Below are positions 36,328 through 50,700 of a stretch of DNA of 64,000 nt, piece after piece. This DNA is from Varanus komodoensis. Its lineage: Eukaryota; Chordata; Lepidosauria; Squamata; Varanidae. Each line of letters opens with the position of its first letter. The first letter of the stretch is position 1. Location: NCBI RefSeq assembly GCF_004798865.1, contig NW_025336479.1:7642485-7706484 (forward strand), written 5' to 3'. A program made the translations under genes and the position numbers. Under the pieces are notes generated by a model that was not told the DNA's origin, ran no database searches, and saw only the letters and a list, made by a program, of their open reading frames with translations.

Positions 36328-38399
36328 TCTGTTGGTACCAAGAATGGATATTCCATCAAGAAACAAAAGTCTAGAGTTCCTTCAGTGTGCAGAACTAATT
36401 TGTCTCTCTTTGCTTTTAAATCTTTTTATTTCATTCTTGAGTTAACACACAAGTTATCACAGTGTACTTCTACGAGACATCCACACACATTCTTGATTAA
36501 GGCATCTGTTTTTTTTTTTCCAAGACATAACTTTAAATACACTTTGATACTTGCTTAGTGGGAAAAAACCAGCATCTGTTACCAATGAGTTTTCTTTGAA
36601 AATATCCCCCGCAAGCCTCCAGGGATTTGTGTGTATATGCAGACTTTCTATATCTTCATATTCTGTGCCTTGAGTGCCATTTTAAAAACCTACATATGTT
36701 TACACTCTCCTGTTTGTTCTCATGACAATGTGGATGGCAGTTGGAGTCATTTGTTTGGACAGGAAGTGGGTGGTTAAATTATTGAAGCCTTCCTTAAGAT
36801 TTTTCACTGGTAAGCTATTACGATGCTTTTCTTCAACTTATTCAATATCTGTACCAGAGCATATCTAGCTTTTAGAAGCTTGGTTAAGTTGTCAACAGCT
36901 TGTCTGCTAATAAGTACAACTGTTCCTCTACCAAGCAAAGCATCTGGAATTGTGGGAATGTAGAGTGCTGTAGGTGGTGGAATCCAAAAGGGAAAAGGCA
37001 GCCAAGCTCTGGAGAATAAAGCTCCCAGTTATAACATAATCAAGTAAAATGTGATTTGCATTAAGTGTGTGTAAACGATGCATGTCTCTAATATATTATT
37101 TGTATGAGCTTCTAAATTAAAATGTATATTTCCTTATTAACGTTTGAAGCTGCACATTTACTCCCTCAGATGCTTCCTTTTCATTTTAACTATCAAGCTA
37201 GAGTAACTGTTTTTGATGTGTAGGAACTAATGTGGTACTAATGTGAGATGGCTCTACCATCTCAATTTTCACAGGGAAAGGTGGCTGCATCTTTAAAATG
37301 GCCCCATGTGAAAATGGTGGCTCTCTTCCCTAAAGTGTAGGATATTCATGCATTAAGGTTTTCAACAATAAAAATCAGAAGCAAAAAAATCAGAAGCACT
37401 GTTGTCCAGATGTGAAACCCAACATTGTGGCTATGTGTGGGGACTGTACAATAGCCATTCCCACACATTTGAATAGGGTAGGAATACAGATTCTCAGGTC
37501 TGAAGGCCAAAGCCACTGCAGCTGATTTGGAGTCCCAGTCCAGATGGCTCCACTTCCTTTTGCCCAACCACCAATGTTTTTTCCTTATTCTAAAAAATTA
37601 AAAAGCTTCCACTAAGGCTCAGTTACTGACATTTAAAGCTTTAAACTAAAATATGTGAATATTTTTGGCACTATTTTGACTTCGGCTGCAGTCCTTCAGC
37701 ATGTCCACCACTATAATGCATCCTTCAAGAGTTTCTAAATTAACTGATAGACATGAGCTTATGTGAAGCTGTGTGTGAATGTGTTTGAAAAAGGAGGAGA
37801 GAAAGAGGCTTTAAACACTATGTATGTATATACAAATCTAGAATATTTCCATGCTGTCATTCAATGAAATGTTTCCACTGGATAAGTATATTATATTTGG
37901 ATAAAGTCTGAAGCCTGAGCAGAAGTGGAAGTGGGCCTCTTCATTCCAGTTCTGTTGGTTCATGAGGTGAAGTAAGACATCTCCAAGCTCTTGAAAAACA
38001 GTTGTGGTCTCCAGTTATGCATACCCTCAGTTCATTGGCTGTAGCAAGCAACTCTATCCTTCCCCAATACAGATAAGTGTCAAATGTGGTTGAAGCATGT
38101 TTCACACGTGACATACATGACCTATGTTATGGAATTTAATTTCATCCATAGTAAAACTCTTTGAATGTTCTACTTTCATGGGATATTTTCTGTATTTATT
38201 TATGTTGTTGCATTCTGGGTAAAGAAACCATCATCTGTTAACTGTGGGCAATCCAGAAAGGAAACTCATGGCTTGTTACTTGGCTTGTGCATTGTTTGAA
38301 CCATAGGTTGTCATTATATGTGGAAACTGTGGTTTATTCATGCATTGTTTTACCAAACTACAAAGGAATTGAGCATGAGTACTAAAAAGAAGGAAACAT

Positions 38400-38500
38400 C
38401 ATTCTACATGTCAATACTACAATGCTACAAAGGTATTTAGGATTCAGGGAATGAGAAGATGGAAAACAATCAATCCAAGGATTGAAAAAAAGCAATCCAT
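38400..38500. repeat. Unnamed dispersed repeat, copy 2
   Basis: 'tactacaatgctacaaaggt', 'atttaggattcagggaatga' aligns with copy 1 at 28400-28525 in the same orientation, about 70 percent by eye. Confidence 0.4.
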
Positions 38501-41500
38501 TATTTGGCAGTGTACCAATGCTCCAAGATAGGCTTTAGATTTTCATTCACTCTCTGCTCACTTGTAGCCATACCTTCTAATATCATTCCTAGCAATATAT
38601 TTATACCCCATGCCATAGGTTCCCTGCCTATTAAAAAGAATATACCTAAAGTTCATTAAAATTTCCACTTCTCAGTAAACATGTATATAATATATTTTAC
38701 TGTCAAAGAACATTCACATGTACTCGCTTGGTGATCTGTAAACGTAACCACGTATTAGAGATGGAGGACTAAAGCCGAGAGTTTCATTTCTAGGGCTGTC
38801 ACATACAGTTGTTGCTAAAATATGATTTGAAGGGATCTCCTGGCTCATAGACACTTTGTTACACCAAGTCTTTCACACCACAAATGCTGATGTTTTTCGT
38901 ATTTTCTTTAATTGGAAGAGGACCCTCCATCTTTTCAGTTTGATACTTCAGTTTTATATTTTAGCTTTAATGAAAATCCTATTTACATTTTGCTGCCTTC
39001 CAGCAGCATCCAAAATTTTAAGTATTTTTTGAAGATTTACAAAAGTTTCTTTCTTTCTTGTAATGTATTTATATAATGAGAATTTGTGCAGGAGGGTGAA
39101 GGCTAGTTAGTTTTCCTAAGTGGTTTCTAAGCTCAGAGTAATAGTTTGTGGAATCTTGTGTTTAGAAATGTAGATCTGGTGATACTTGCTAGTCTTCCTT
39201 TTAACTTTTCTCTGAGATTGATGAACATCTTATCTTCCCATTTTATCTTTGGGGTTGGGAGATTTGCAGCAGTATTGGAATTGCAAACACTTCTTGGCAG
39301 CTCTCTTGAGATGGATGACATAGTGCCCCAGCAGCAGGTTTGCAAGCTTGTGTTAACTAATGAGTCTCTGTGAAACTGTCAGCTTGCATTTCTGATGTGA
39401 TGAAGTGGACAGGAAGGTGTGACCTATTTGTTTAATTCCGTTGTCTTCATAATGACTTGTGGCTGTACAACTTAGTTATCTACTATTTAACTGAACAAGG
39501 GAGACTTTTTTTACACTGACCCCATTAGTTGCATAGCACAAGTACTTATAAAGAAGGCACACTTAATTAAATATAACAACAGCAGCTGTTCAGCTTTTTC
39601 CTTACGTACTGATCCATTGGCACTAATTGTGTGCATTCTTAGATTGCTACATTTCAGAAAAGCACAGATGAATAGAAAAATGAAGGGAAAGTCTTCCTGG
39701 TCTCTGTCACTGGCCAGAGATGCAAGACCACTTCCTTCCCCTTTTCTCTCCCAGGAAGAACATGTGCAAAACTTTACAAGGCAAGAAATGACTCTATTTC
39801 CTATTTCCAGTGGAGAAAACTGTTCTGTCATTACTCTAGAACAGTGGACTTCAAAAGTGAGATACTCAAGGAACCCTTCTCAGTGTGAAGCCATTAATAA
39901 GTACAGTTCATGTAATATGTTTTATTTGAAAGAAATGTTACAATTAATGTAGCAATAAAACTTTTCATACCACGTTAACAGAAACTTTATAAATGCATTA
40001 AAGGACCCATTTATGACACAGCAACTAAACAATACCAAATGTATTGAATATGTATGAATTTTCAGTATAACATCACTAACAAGTAATAAGAAAAATATAC
40101 TTCATTTTAAGAACTTGAATGTGTTTGTTTCTTGCCAGAAAGAAAATAAAAGTTGATGTCATTGGTGATAGTTGCAAGCATAATTCTGGTTCTGCGTCCA
40201 TTTTATTCTTCTATTAAGCCCTGCACTTGTTATTCCTTTGCAATCTGAAGACTTTCCCTTGTCACAGACGTCTGTCTTTTAGATGCAACAAGAAAAGTTC
40301 TTACAATTTCACTGTAATCATAGGAGCAAACCACTGGATATTCTCATGGGTCCCTGGGATTCTGGGGAACACAGTTTAAATACTGTGGCCCTAGAACTAT
40401 AGCAGCAAGTGGAAAGACTCGCCAGAACAGCAAGGACTGTTAAGTAGATGTATCTCTTCTATTCAGGCAGGAACACTAGCAAAAAAAAACCAGCGTGTGC
40501 CGATTTACAGAGAATGTACAAGTCACCACTATAACTCTATGCTGTCAAACTAACTTCCTTCTGTTATCTTGCCTTTCTGCTATTTTTTCCTTTGTGTGTG
40601 TTCTCTTTTTTAGTCTCTCTCTCGCTCTCTCTCAAACTGAAAGGAGCTATTTCAGGAACTATTTGTCTGAAAAGCATGGTAAAGAAAAAGTGGCCTTATA
40701 AGCAAATCTAAAAAAGAAGAGACAGTGCAGAAATGCTGGAGCCATTTAACAAACATTTTTAAGATCTTGGGAAATTTCTTATTTTCAACTGCATTGAGGT
40801 TACTGAACAAAATTCAGTAGTTTGGCCAAAACAGCATGTGCTTTTCTGCATTTCTGATATTTGTGTTTTAAAGAAAAAGGTCTGATAAATTTTTGCAAAG
40901 GTTTTGGTTCCATTTTATAGTGAAGATAAAATGTTCAGTTAACTCTTCCAAGAATTTTTAAAAAGATAATGTTGTCATCAATGATTATCACTTTAGAGTC
41001 ATTATGGCTTCTTGAATGATAAAAAGTAAGCATATTGATTTGAAAAACTGCAGATACCTGAAGAAGAGAATGTGAAAACATTTATATCTTGTTTTATGGT
41101 TGAAATGGGGAAACCCCTATCCAGAAATGGAGATCATAATTTTTCAAAGCTGTGTGAATAATTGGGGAAAGTTGTTAAAATAATATCATCCAGTCAACTG
41201 TGCTTTGCAGATGATAGTTACCCCAAGTTTCCATATGTTAAAAATGTGATTTGAGACTCTTCTAATGATATCACCTATTAAATATTTTAAAGGGAGAGGC
41301 CTTGCAGTCTGCTTTCATTATTATTTTTAAGAGGCAGAGATTGCTGTAAATCAAATTTATTTTTCCTGCTTCATTCTACCTTGGAACTGTTGGACCATAT
41401 TTCCGCTCTCTGCTTGCTTTGAGGTGCACTAAATATTAATAAATGCCAGTGTCGCTTTACACCTTGGTTTGTGTTTCAGGATTTTTATTGGTAATCTCTG

Positions 41501-41877
41501 AGGGAATGCGTAGCTTTTCATTACCTGCTTTTTAACACTTAACATGTTGCTTAGTAGATAAATTTGCTATGTTAATGCTCAATAGGTACTTCTAGAAAAA
41601 TTATATGAACAGAAAACTAGATTGTCCAACAAGGGTTTGTAGAAATTATTTCAGCCCCGGGAAGTTCATTGTCTAATTATAGTATCCAGAAAGTCTATAA
41701 TCTTTTCTAAATATGTAAGATGACTACTACTATGTTAGCATGTTTAGATTTATGCAGCTAAAATGTTTTTAAAGCACATGTTAGCTATTGTCAGGCTATT
41801 CATCAGAAATTCTAAACTATATTAATAGGAATAGACATTTAGCACCAAATATTGAAGTAGCCTTTTAATTCTGTTCA

Positions 41878-41975
41878 TGGAGTTTGGTGGAGAATTGGAG
41901 AACCTAGAAAAATGTTGTCCATGGGGTCACAAAGAGCCAGACATGACTTTGTGACTGAACAACAAGTAGCAGAAA
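41878..41975 (+). mobile_element. BovB 3'-end fragment (or BovB-tailed SINE)
   Basis: The segment GTCCATGGGGTCACAAAGAG, then CCAGACATGACTTTGTGACTG and an AACAACAAG end, matches the BovB 3' terminus. The preceding bases (GGTGGAGAATTGGAG) also resemble the last BovB coding stretch. Squamate SINEs of the Sauria type share this tail, but no tRNA-like head is visible upstream, so a 5'-truncated BovB is favoured. Confidence 0.75.
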
Positions 41976-43239
41976 GTATCAGTTCTGTGTTGATTTGCAT
42001 GATAATATACTTGAGTGCTTTGTGCTAATTGAAATTTATGTTTGCGATAGTAAATGAGTTGTGGTGAATTAATGTTATCCATATTTGATCACATCAAACT
42101 GTTAAGAAGCTTGAGTGAACAATGCTGATCCAAATGATGAAGTCAGATATGTGGATAAAGTAGTTTAACAGTCCAGACCTCCATATATCTACTTAGAGGT
42201 TAAGTTCACTGGATTCAGTGGGGGATACTTTCAGGAAAATGTGGATTGGGTGGCAGCTTTAAGACAATAGCCACTTGTGTCATTCCATGAGAACACATGA
42301 CATGCATATAATTCTTATTCTAGTTTCTACTAGTGTAAGAGGAGAATCCAGCTAAAGTTGTGTGTGTACAAGTATGACTGCACAAGCAGTTCTGGAACTG
42401 TTTGTGCAAGTGCAGTGTGCAACCACATGTGCAATGGAAAGATTAGCTGGAATTCTACTGGCACTTTTTGAGTTAGCCGAGTTATGCTGATGGATATTGC
42501 CCTTATAATGAAATCCTATGATAGCTAGACAACATCTAGATGACCATAGGATTTTTTAAGTTCCCAGATATGGGGTCAGAGAATTGTGCCCATTTTGTAG
42601 CTGGGGATCTGTGCCCGCCCCTCCCTGCCCCTCCCCTGACCCCCATAGCCAGCACAGAAAGAACCACACAGGTGTTTCATGTTGTGAGGGTAACCTTGGC
42701 GAAGAGTTTTTAGGGCGTTCTTGGGTGCAGGGAGGAGAGACGATGCAACATACCCTGGTGGCACATGAGCCTTCTGCACTTCCATTACGAAGAGTCATGC
42801 TTAAATTATCTAATCATCCATCTAAGTGAGAGTGAGAGGAGCATTCAAGGGACCTTCACCTGTTTGCTTCTCCTGCCCTTCATGAGATACCCTTAATCCT
42901 CTTAAGTTTAGAGGATTTTGGATGACCACACAGTATTGTCCCCTCAATTGCAATTTGTGACATTATATAGAGCTATTGTTTTATATAGTAGGGTTACTGA
43001 CATCTGTGATCAGTAACTCTGTGGGAAACCTCTGTCTCCTTGTGCTTGCCTTGTGCAAAACACCTTCTACAGGAATCTTTTGGAGGGCTGAGCAGGAAAT
43101 TCAGTACTCATGAACACCTTGTTATTTTACTGCTTTATCAACATAGAGAGCTAGTGAGTCAAGTGTGTTTTGGCATGTTTCATGTAGCTGAGACCTCAGA
43201 TAACCTTGGATGTACAGAGATTGTCCCCTCACCCTCCTC

Positions 43240-43270
43240 CATTCATTCATTCATTCATTCATTCATTCAC
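43240..43270. repeat. (CATT)n microsatellite
   Basis: About seven CATT units. Confidence 0.95.
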
Positions 43271-43782
43271 TCAAATTGGCCCCAATGCCTTTTTAATGCA
43301 AACCTCAAATGAGGAGTATGTTTGACTCACTCACCTTTGGAAATTACTCAGACTATGAAGTTCTACAAGTGATGGGGTCAGGATGTCTTGCACAATTTGT
43401 ACCTCTTCATGATCAGCCAACCCCCCCTACCCCATACTTAGGTGACTTAAAAAATGACTTTGTATATAGCTTCCCTTTTCAGGATCAGCACTTTAGGCAG
43501 ACTAGCATTAATGAGCAGACAGTTGGTATATAGAGTAGTGTCTCTTTGAATGAGTTCTTGATAATGACCAATAGCTGTCAACATGATGTGGGAGAACAAT
43601 AAGATTTTACCCTTATCCATTTTAGCTGCAATAGGGATGGAGCGAAGTTATACAGTCTTTTGTCCTCATTCTTCTAAAATTATCTCCATCAAGTTGTGTG
43701 GGTAGCATAGCATTTGGAGAAGCAGGTACTCCAACTTCATGGAAGCTCCCTTGCTGGGTAGGGACAGTGGCACAGGTGGGAG

Positions 43783-43905
43783 AGTGGGGTTGTGGCTGAG
43801 TGGTTGAGTATATGCTCCGCATGGCAGAAGGTCCCATGTTCGACCCCTGGCATCTCTCTAAATGGTGTGGAACCAGTGGTCTGCCTCAGCATAAGGTATC
43901 ATCCT
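43783..43905 (+). mobile_element. tRNA-Ala-like SINE
   Basis: The head GTTGTGGCTGAGTGGTTGAG has a clear A box. A CTCCGCATGGCAGAAGGTCC arm follows, where the parent tRNA-Ala(UGC) has TTTGCATGCA, and then a B box (ATGTTCGACCCCTGGCATCT). A non-tRNA body with 'ggtctgcctcagcataaggt' comes next. Base pairs of the anticodon stem are lost and a body is attached, so this is a SINE rather than a tRNA gene. Confidence 0.75.
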
Positions 43906-44139
43906 TAAAGTTAATTAGAAGGTTAAGGTTAATTAGAATTTTCTGCCAATGCCCTTTAAAGTGAAGATGAGATTTGCCTCGTAAATTACTTATCCGGTGT
44001 TGCACAAGAAATTGTCATGGCAATGAAAGGCACTAACGGGGGTGTGCAGTACTCTGACTGGTGCTTCATGTGGGGGAAGGAAGGTGATGGGGAGACCAGA
44101 GATTGGCAGATAGGTTGGTAGGAACCTATCTAGTTGACC

Positions 44140-44345
44140 TGGGAAGCCAGTGTGGAGTACTGGTTAGAGTGTAGGATTGGGGACTTGGGAGAACTGGGTT
44201 CTAGTCCCTCTTATTGGTGACTTGGGACCACTCGCTCACCCTCAGCCCAACCTGCCTCACAGGGTTGCTATTGTGAGGATAAAATGGAATTATCTAAGCC
44301 ACCTTGTGCTCAAGAGGAAAGGAAAAAGGCAGAATATTAATGCAA
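44140..44345 (+). mobile_element. MIR-like/CORE-type tRNA-derived SINE
   Basis: Reads 'ccagtgtggagtactggtta', then 'gagtgtaggattggggac', 'gggttctagtcc', 'acctgcctcacagggttgc', 'tgtgaggataaaatgg' and 'aagccaccttgtgctcaaga'. This is a head with degenerate A and B boxes (TGGTTAGAGTG; GGTTCTAGTCC) and a core/tail typical of this SINE group. It is an old, diverged copy. Confidence 0.75.
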
Positions 44346-44349
44346 TGTA

Positions 44350-47300
44350 ACAACAGCAGAAACACCGATTACAACTGTTGCTGATTGGATTAGGCTATTT
44401 CTTTTTTAAAAATTGAATGGATATTTTTAACAGTCCTTTAAATTATGCAAAATATGGACTTGTGTGGCTCATCGTGGTGATGGAATAGGCATCCAGTAGT
44501 TGCCTATTATGGCTTTGCAACTGCCATTTCCAGCTGTCTCACTTGTAATGCATGCATTCATTCACTGGGGGAAGACACGTTTTTCAAGCAACACTAAGTT
44601 GAGTTGCACAGAACACAGCAATGGACATGTTAGTAGGGAATGCCATCTGAACTAGATGCAAGGATTTGGTGACCACTGTGTTATAACCCTGCCATTCATC
44701 TCCCAAAATCTTCTTGCTTAGAAAAACCTTATGTATGCTAATCTGATCGATAGGGAGCAGTTTCCCTTTTTGCTCTGCCACAAATTTAAATTATTTTCTA
44801 GGTTGTCCCCTAGATACATTAATCCTGTCATCCATTTTTCTATCTGTAAATATGTCTAAACATGCCGTAATTATAAATCTGTAGCCTTGCATTTGTCTTT
44901 TATCAATTATGTCACACATGTGGGAAGAAGATACAGCAAAACTTGGTGTTTTGAGCTCATTAGCATGTAAAAAAATGCAAACTGTGAATTAATTACATTA
45001 CCCTCAATTTGCCAGACATTTTGTCTGGTATGTACTGCTGCCATTTTGAATGCACCCTTCAGTCAGAGGTAATTTTGTGACTGTGAACCTGGACACTCTG
45101 TCTCCTGTTGCACATAATGGTGGCAACTCAGGGGTCACTTGCTTCACAATTTTTGGCAGCACTTGCCTGGTGCAAACCGCCACTATATTGAGCTTGCAGC
45201 CTCCAATTGGTCTGCTTGGAGATTGCTCTGTGGCATTTGAACTCAAGGCACTATAGGTTATTCATGGTTTAAAGAACCAAATATTAATCTTAGAACTATT
45301 TTTTCAAAACCTTAGTGGAGCACAACCCCAAGCAATCCTGGGTTAATTAACCAAAGATTTCCCACTGTTACAGAGCTAGGTCTATGGATTATTGTGAGTT
45401 AAAGAACTTTCAGTTAACCTAAGAATTAAATGTAGGTTACCATTGGATTGTTTAGCCCATGATTGATCTTTAGTGTTAGCATGCCACAAAGTAACCTTCA
45501 GTTGGGCCTATCCGACATTGCATATTCAGACGGTAGTAGCATGCAACACCAGAAAGTCATGGGTTGATGGATCAACCCAGTTTGCTGGCATTATAAGCAA
45601 ATCAGGTCTTTGTGACAAGGAAAGACTAAGAAATTGGCCAAAATGTTTTGTTGTACTCCTGCATTTGTTTCTCCAGTATAATCATTGTACTTGGCTGTTA
45701 CATGATGCCAAGTAGGTAAAATCCTTTATTTTCATGTGATCCCCTTCTCTGTTTCTCACTCCTTACCTATTTTGCTGCCTCTACTTAGTTTAGAAAATAT
45801 AAACATTTCCCTTTATTTTCAGGATTTTTGTCAATAAAATGTATCCCTTACTTCTACTGTGCTTTAGAATTAGACATTGATTTTGTATGGCATTAGTTTG
45901 GGGTGGGGTGGGTGGGAGACTTGTGCAAAAGCTAGACAAATTTTTACTGTGTTAGAGGAGTTAAATGTGGTTTTAAGTGGACATCCTTTCTGAACTGTTC
46001 CTGTTTAGTTTCCATCACGAGTATTAGTTGAAAGCCTCTGTTGAATTCCAGCCATATCACTTTGACATTTCAGAGTTGTTGAAAGACTCATCAACTTGTC
46101 TGCCCTACTTATGGCTTGATATGGATCTGATAGTTGCAAGATGCTACTGCCTGGTGAAAGCACTGCCACAGAGACTGTTAAACAGAAGGGATCTGAATTG
46201 ATTGCAGCTGCCCATTTGGCTAGATTCAATGCAGTGCTCTGGGAAATGGTCTCCAGAGGTGCTGTATGATGCTGGTTTTTTACGGTGAATAGCATGGCAT
46301 GTGTGCACAGGCACATTGACTTGGAAGGTCAGACTTTCTTTTTAAAGCAATTTGATCAGTTTGGATAGGAAGTATGTTTGTTTCACTCTCATAAAGCTGG
46401 AGCTGTGTTTTATTCCATTTCCTGCTATCCTGTGTAATCAAAATGTATTAAATGCCTCTTATTTAAAAAAAAAAAGCACAGGTGGAAGTCAAAACAACTG
46501 TACAGGTGTTTGCCAGTGGAAGAAATGCTTATCCTTTTGAGCTTTCTTTTGTAGAAGGGATACATCTGCATCACCCAAGTTTATATAACGGTTGTTGCTG
46601 TTTAATGCTGTTCTGTGTATTGTTGTCCTTTGCCAATAGTTATCATGTTACATTCCTTAACACATACCCCTCACTGCAGACATGAGGCCATGATTGTCCA
46701 GTATTTTGGTATTTTACTCTGATAAAAGATGGAACAGCAACAAAGTCACAACATGTATTATGTTAAGCATGAAAAATTTCATATGTTTCTGATCTTACTG
46801 TTGGCAAAATAGCAAAATGTAATTCCATGAATTTTATAAAAGGTGAGACTACAGTGACTATATTATGCTTCTGAGACAAAACAAAAATGTGTTAATTAAA
46901 CTCTGGATTTTTCAGTATTCCATACAGTATTTCTTTCCAAACTGACAGTATCAACACTTTTTATAACTAATGTTGTCATCAGGAGAGGACTCCTTCACTT
47001 GTTAGTTCATGCGCCAAAGTCTTAGCTACCTACAAATTAGCAATGTGTTATTGTGTTATAGTACAGTATGGTTTAGATAATTTTATCTTGTGTTCAATGT
47101 GGCACAAATGTGAAACAGAAAACTAAGAAACAGAAACAAAAAAGAGATCTGTAAGTAGAAAATTAGCTTCATGGAGCAAGTCATTGTTTAGCTGTCTCAA
47201 AGATTCCAAAAGAACAGCTTCTAATCCTGTTTGTCCTGCTTAGTGTTCACATTTTTAAGTCAGACAGGTGTTATGTGCCCTTTTTGAAATCAAAAGATCT

Positions 47301-47755
47301 CTTCCCCATCCCTATCCCCAAAAGGCTCCAATACTTTTTCCTGTGTTTAAATTGTGGCATTTTTAATGACTTACTTTGTATCTGTTCTCTGGTAGTTGGA
47401 CAAATTGACTATGAACAACAGACAGCACCAATCGTGCCTCACTGTATATTTCTGCTGTTTGCAGAAGTCTAGCAGGATCTGCAAAAAGCATATAGAGCAC
47501 TTCTGTCCACTTCTTCAGTCAGTTCTCCACTTGCCTTTAAGCGTTCCTTCTCCAATTCAGTGTTCCTCCAACACTCAAGGCAGCCTTCCATGGCCACAGA
47601 GCACACTCTGTCGTCATTGGGCAGCTTGTGAGGGTTCTACCAACTTAAATTTCTGCCCTGTTTAAAATTTTTGTAAACCTTGAGTTCCTCCAAACCTGAT
47701 GCTGCTACTCCTTGAGTGTGGGTGGTGCTATTTAGGCTGCATAAGCAATGGCATT
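44350..47755. other. Intronic stretch between SINE and BovB
   Basis: No exon recognised. 45250-45600 has scattered 'ggtttaa', 'ggttaatt', 'gggttgatgg' words that may be remnants of an old DNA-type repeat. 47400-47650 is slightly GC-richer and unassigned. Confidence 0.5.
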
Positions 47756-47759
47756 CAGA

Positions 47760-50700
47760 TCAGTAATGATGCCGACACATCATAATTGGAAAGAGACGGA
47801 ATGGAAAGAGACCCATTGATTCAGTTCATATGTAGCAAAAAGTGATGATATCCCAAGGAAAATTGTCAAGGGTGGGTTGTTGAGATGGTTGACAAGCCAT
47901 CTAGTACCCTCAGGTTGTTTTAGAGGTATGGGTGACTTGCTAAGCATCCCGACATTCACACTTGCTGGTTTCAGGATAACATGCCTTAAATATGCAAAAT
48001 ATTAAAAAGCCACCTAGGAAGGCCTTGTCAGTTATAAGCGGCCTATGAGCCCCTCAGGTCGGAAGGTATCCAATATGCTACTGGGGAAGAGCGCAGGGCT
48101 AGTACTAGTAGCACCAGAAAGAATGAAGTGACTGGGTCAAAGCCAAAAGGACACACAGTTGCAGATGTATCTGGTGGTGAAAGGAGAGTCCGATGCTGTC
48201 AAGATCTATACTCTATAGGAACCTGGAATGTAAGATCCATGAATCAAGGGGAGCTGGACGTGGTCAAACAAGAGGTGACAAGACTGAACATCGACATCTT
48301 AGGTATCAGTGAACTAAAATGGACAAGATTGGGTGAATTTAATTCAGAAGACCATCATGTATACTGCTGCAGGCAAGAATCCCTCAGAAGAAATGGAGTA
48401 GCCTTCATTGTCAATAAAAGAGTAGGAAAAGCAGTACTGGGATACAATCTCCAAAATGACAGAATGATCTCAGTTCGAATCCAAGGCAAACTATTCAACA
48501 TCACAGCAGTCCAAGTCTATGCCCCAACCACTGGTGCTGAAGAGGCTGAAGTTCACCAGTTCTATGAAGGCCTACAACACCTTCTAGAATTAACACCAAA
48601 AAATGATGTCCTTATCATAATGGGGGATTGGAATACTAAAGTAGGAAGCCAAAAGATAACTGGAAAAACAGGCAAGTTTGGCCTTGAAGTACAAAATGAA
48701 GTAGGGCACAGGCTGGTAGAATTTTGTCAAGAGAATATGCTGGTCATAGCAAACACTCTTTTCCAACAACCCAAGAGATGACTCTACACATGGACATCAT
48801 CAAACGGTCAACACAGAAATCCGATTGACTATGTGCTCTGCGGCCAAAGATAGAGAAGCTCTATACAGTCAGTAAAAACTAGACCAGGGCTCACGGTGGC
48901 TCAGATCATGAACTTCTTGTTGCAAAATTTAGGCTTAAGTTGAAGACAGTAGGGAAAAGCACTAGGCCACTCAGGTATGACCTAAATCATATCCCTGATG
49001 AATATACAGTAGAGGTGAGAAATAGATTTAAGGAATTAGATCTGATAGAGTGCCTGAAGAACTATGGATGAAGGTTCGCAACACTGTACAAGAGGTAGCA
49101 ACTAAAACCATCCCAAAGAAAAATAATGCAAGAAAGCAAAATGGCTGTCTGAGGAAGCTTTACAAATAGCTGAGGAAAGAAGGGAAGCGAAAGGCAAGGG
49201 AGAAAGATACACCCAACTGAATGCAGAATTCCAGAGAATAGCTAGAAGATGTAAGAATGCCTTCTTACATGAACAATGCAAAGAAATAGAAGAAAACAAT
49301 AGAGTAGGGAGGACCAGAGATCTCTTCAAGAAAATTGGAGATATGAAGGGAACGTTTCATGCAAAGATGGGCATGATAAAGGACCAAAATGGCAGGGACA
49401 TAAGAGAGGCAGAAGAGATAAAGAACAGGTGGCAAGATTACATGGGAGAACTATACAAGAAAGAGCTTAACGTTCCTGATAACCACGATGGGGTGGTCAC
49501 TGACTTCGAGCCAGACATCCTGGAATGTGAAGTCAAATGGGCCTTAGGAAGTCTGAACAACAGCAAAACTAGTGGAGGTGACAGTATTCCAGCTGAGCTT
49601 TTCAAAATCTTAAAAGAAGATGCAGTAAAAGTGCTACACTCAATATGCCAGCAAACTTGGAAAACTCAACAGTGTCCACAGGATTGGAAAATGTCAGTTT
49701 ACATTCCCATCCCAAAGAAGGGCAATGGCAAAGAATGTTCAAACTACCGCACCATTGTACTCATTTCACATGCTAGCAAAATTATGCTGAAAATCCTACA
49801 AGCTAGGCTCCAGCAGCATGTGGACTGAGAACTACCAAAAATACAGGCAGGGTTTCGAAGAGGCAGAGGAACTAGAGATCATATTGCCAACATATGCTGG
49901 ATCATGGAGAAAGCTAGGTAGTTCCAGAAAAACATCTACTTCTGCTTCCTTGACTATGCTAAAGCCTTTGATTATGTGGGTCACAACAAATTGTGGCAAG
50001 TTCTTAAAGGGATGGGAGTACCAGACCATCTTATTTGTCTCTTGAGAAACCTATATGCTGGTCAAGAAGCAACAGCGTGAACTGGACACGGAACAACTGA
50101 TTGGTTCAAAATTGAGAAAGGACTTCGGCAAGGCTTTATAGTGTCGCCCTGTCTATTTAACTTATATGCAGAGCACATCATGAGAAAGGCGGGGCTAGAT
50201 GAATCACTAGTTGGAATTAAGATTGCTGGGAGAAATAACAACATCAGATATGCAGATGATACCACTCTAATGGCAGAAAGTGAAGAGGAACTAAAGAGCC
50301 TCTTGATGTGGGTGAAGGAGGAGAGCGCAAAAATTGGCTTGAAACTCAACATTAAGAAAACTAAGATCATGGTATCGGATCCTCTTACTTCCTGGCAAAT
50401 AGATGGGGAAGAAATGGAGGTAGTGACAGATTTGATTTTCCTGGGCTCCAAGATCACCACAGACGGGGACTGCAGCCATGAAATTAAAAGACGCTTGCTC
50501 CTTGGCAGGAAAGCTTTGACAAATCCAGACAGCATACTAAAAAGCAGAGACATCACCCAGCCAACAAAAGTGCATCTAGTCAAGGCTATAGTTTTCCCAG
50601 TTGCAGTGTATGGCTGTGAGTTGGACTATAAGGAAGGCTGAGTGCTGAAGAATTGAGGCCTTTGAATTGTGATGCTGGAGGAGACTCCTTTGAATCCCTT

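Larger units (their letters stand above)
36100..41870. other. Intronic stretch without recognised elements except small repeats
   Basis: It contains the 27-base palindrome at 36301 and the dispersed repeat at 38400. The remainder is AT-rich, with no exon or transposon that I can name. Confidence 0.55.

Noticed and set aside
43783-43860. A functional tRNA-Ala gene.
   Set aside because: Anticodon and acceptor stems do not pair properly and a SINE body follows.
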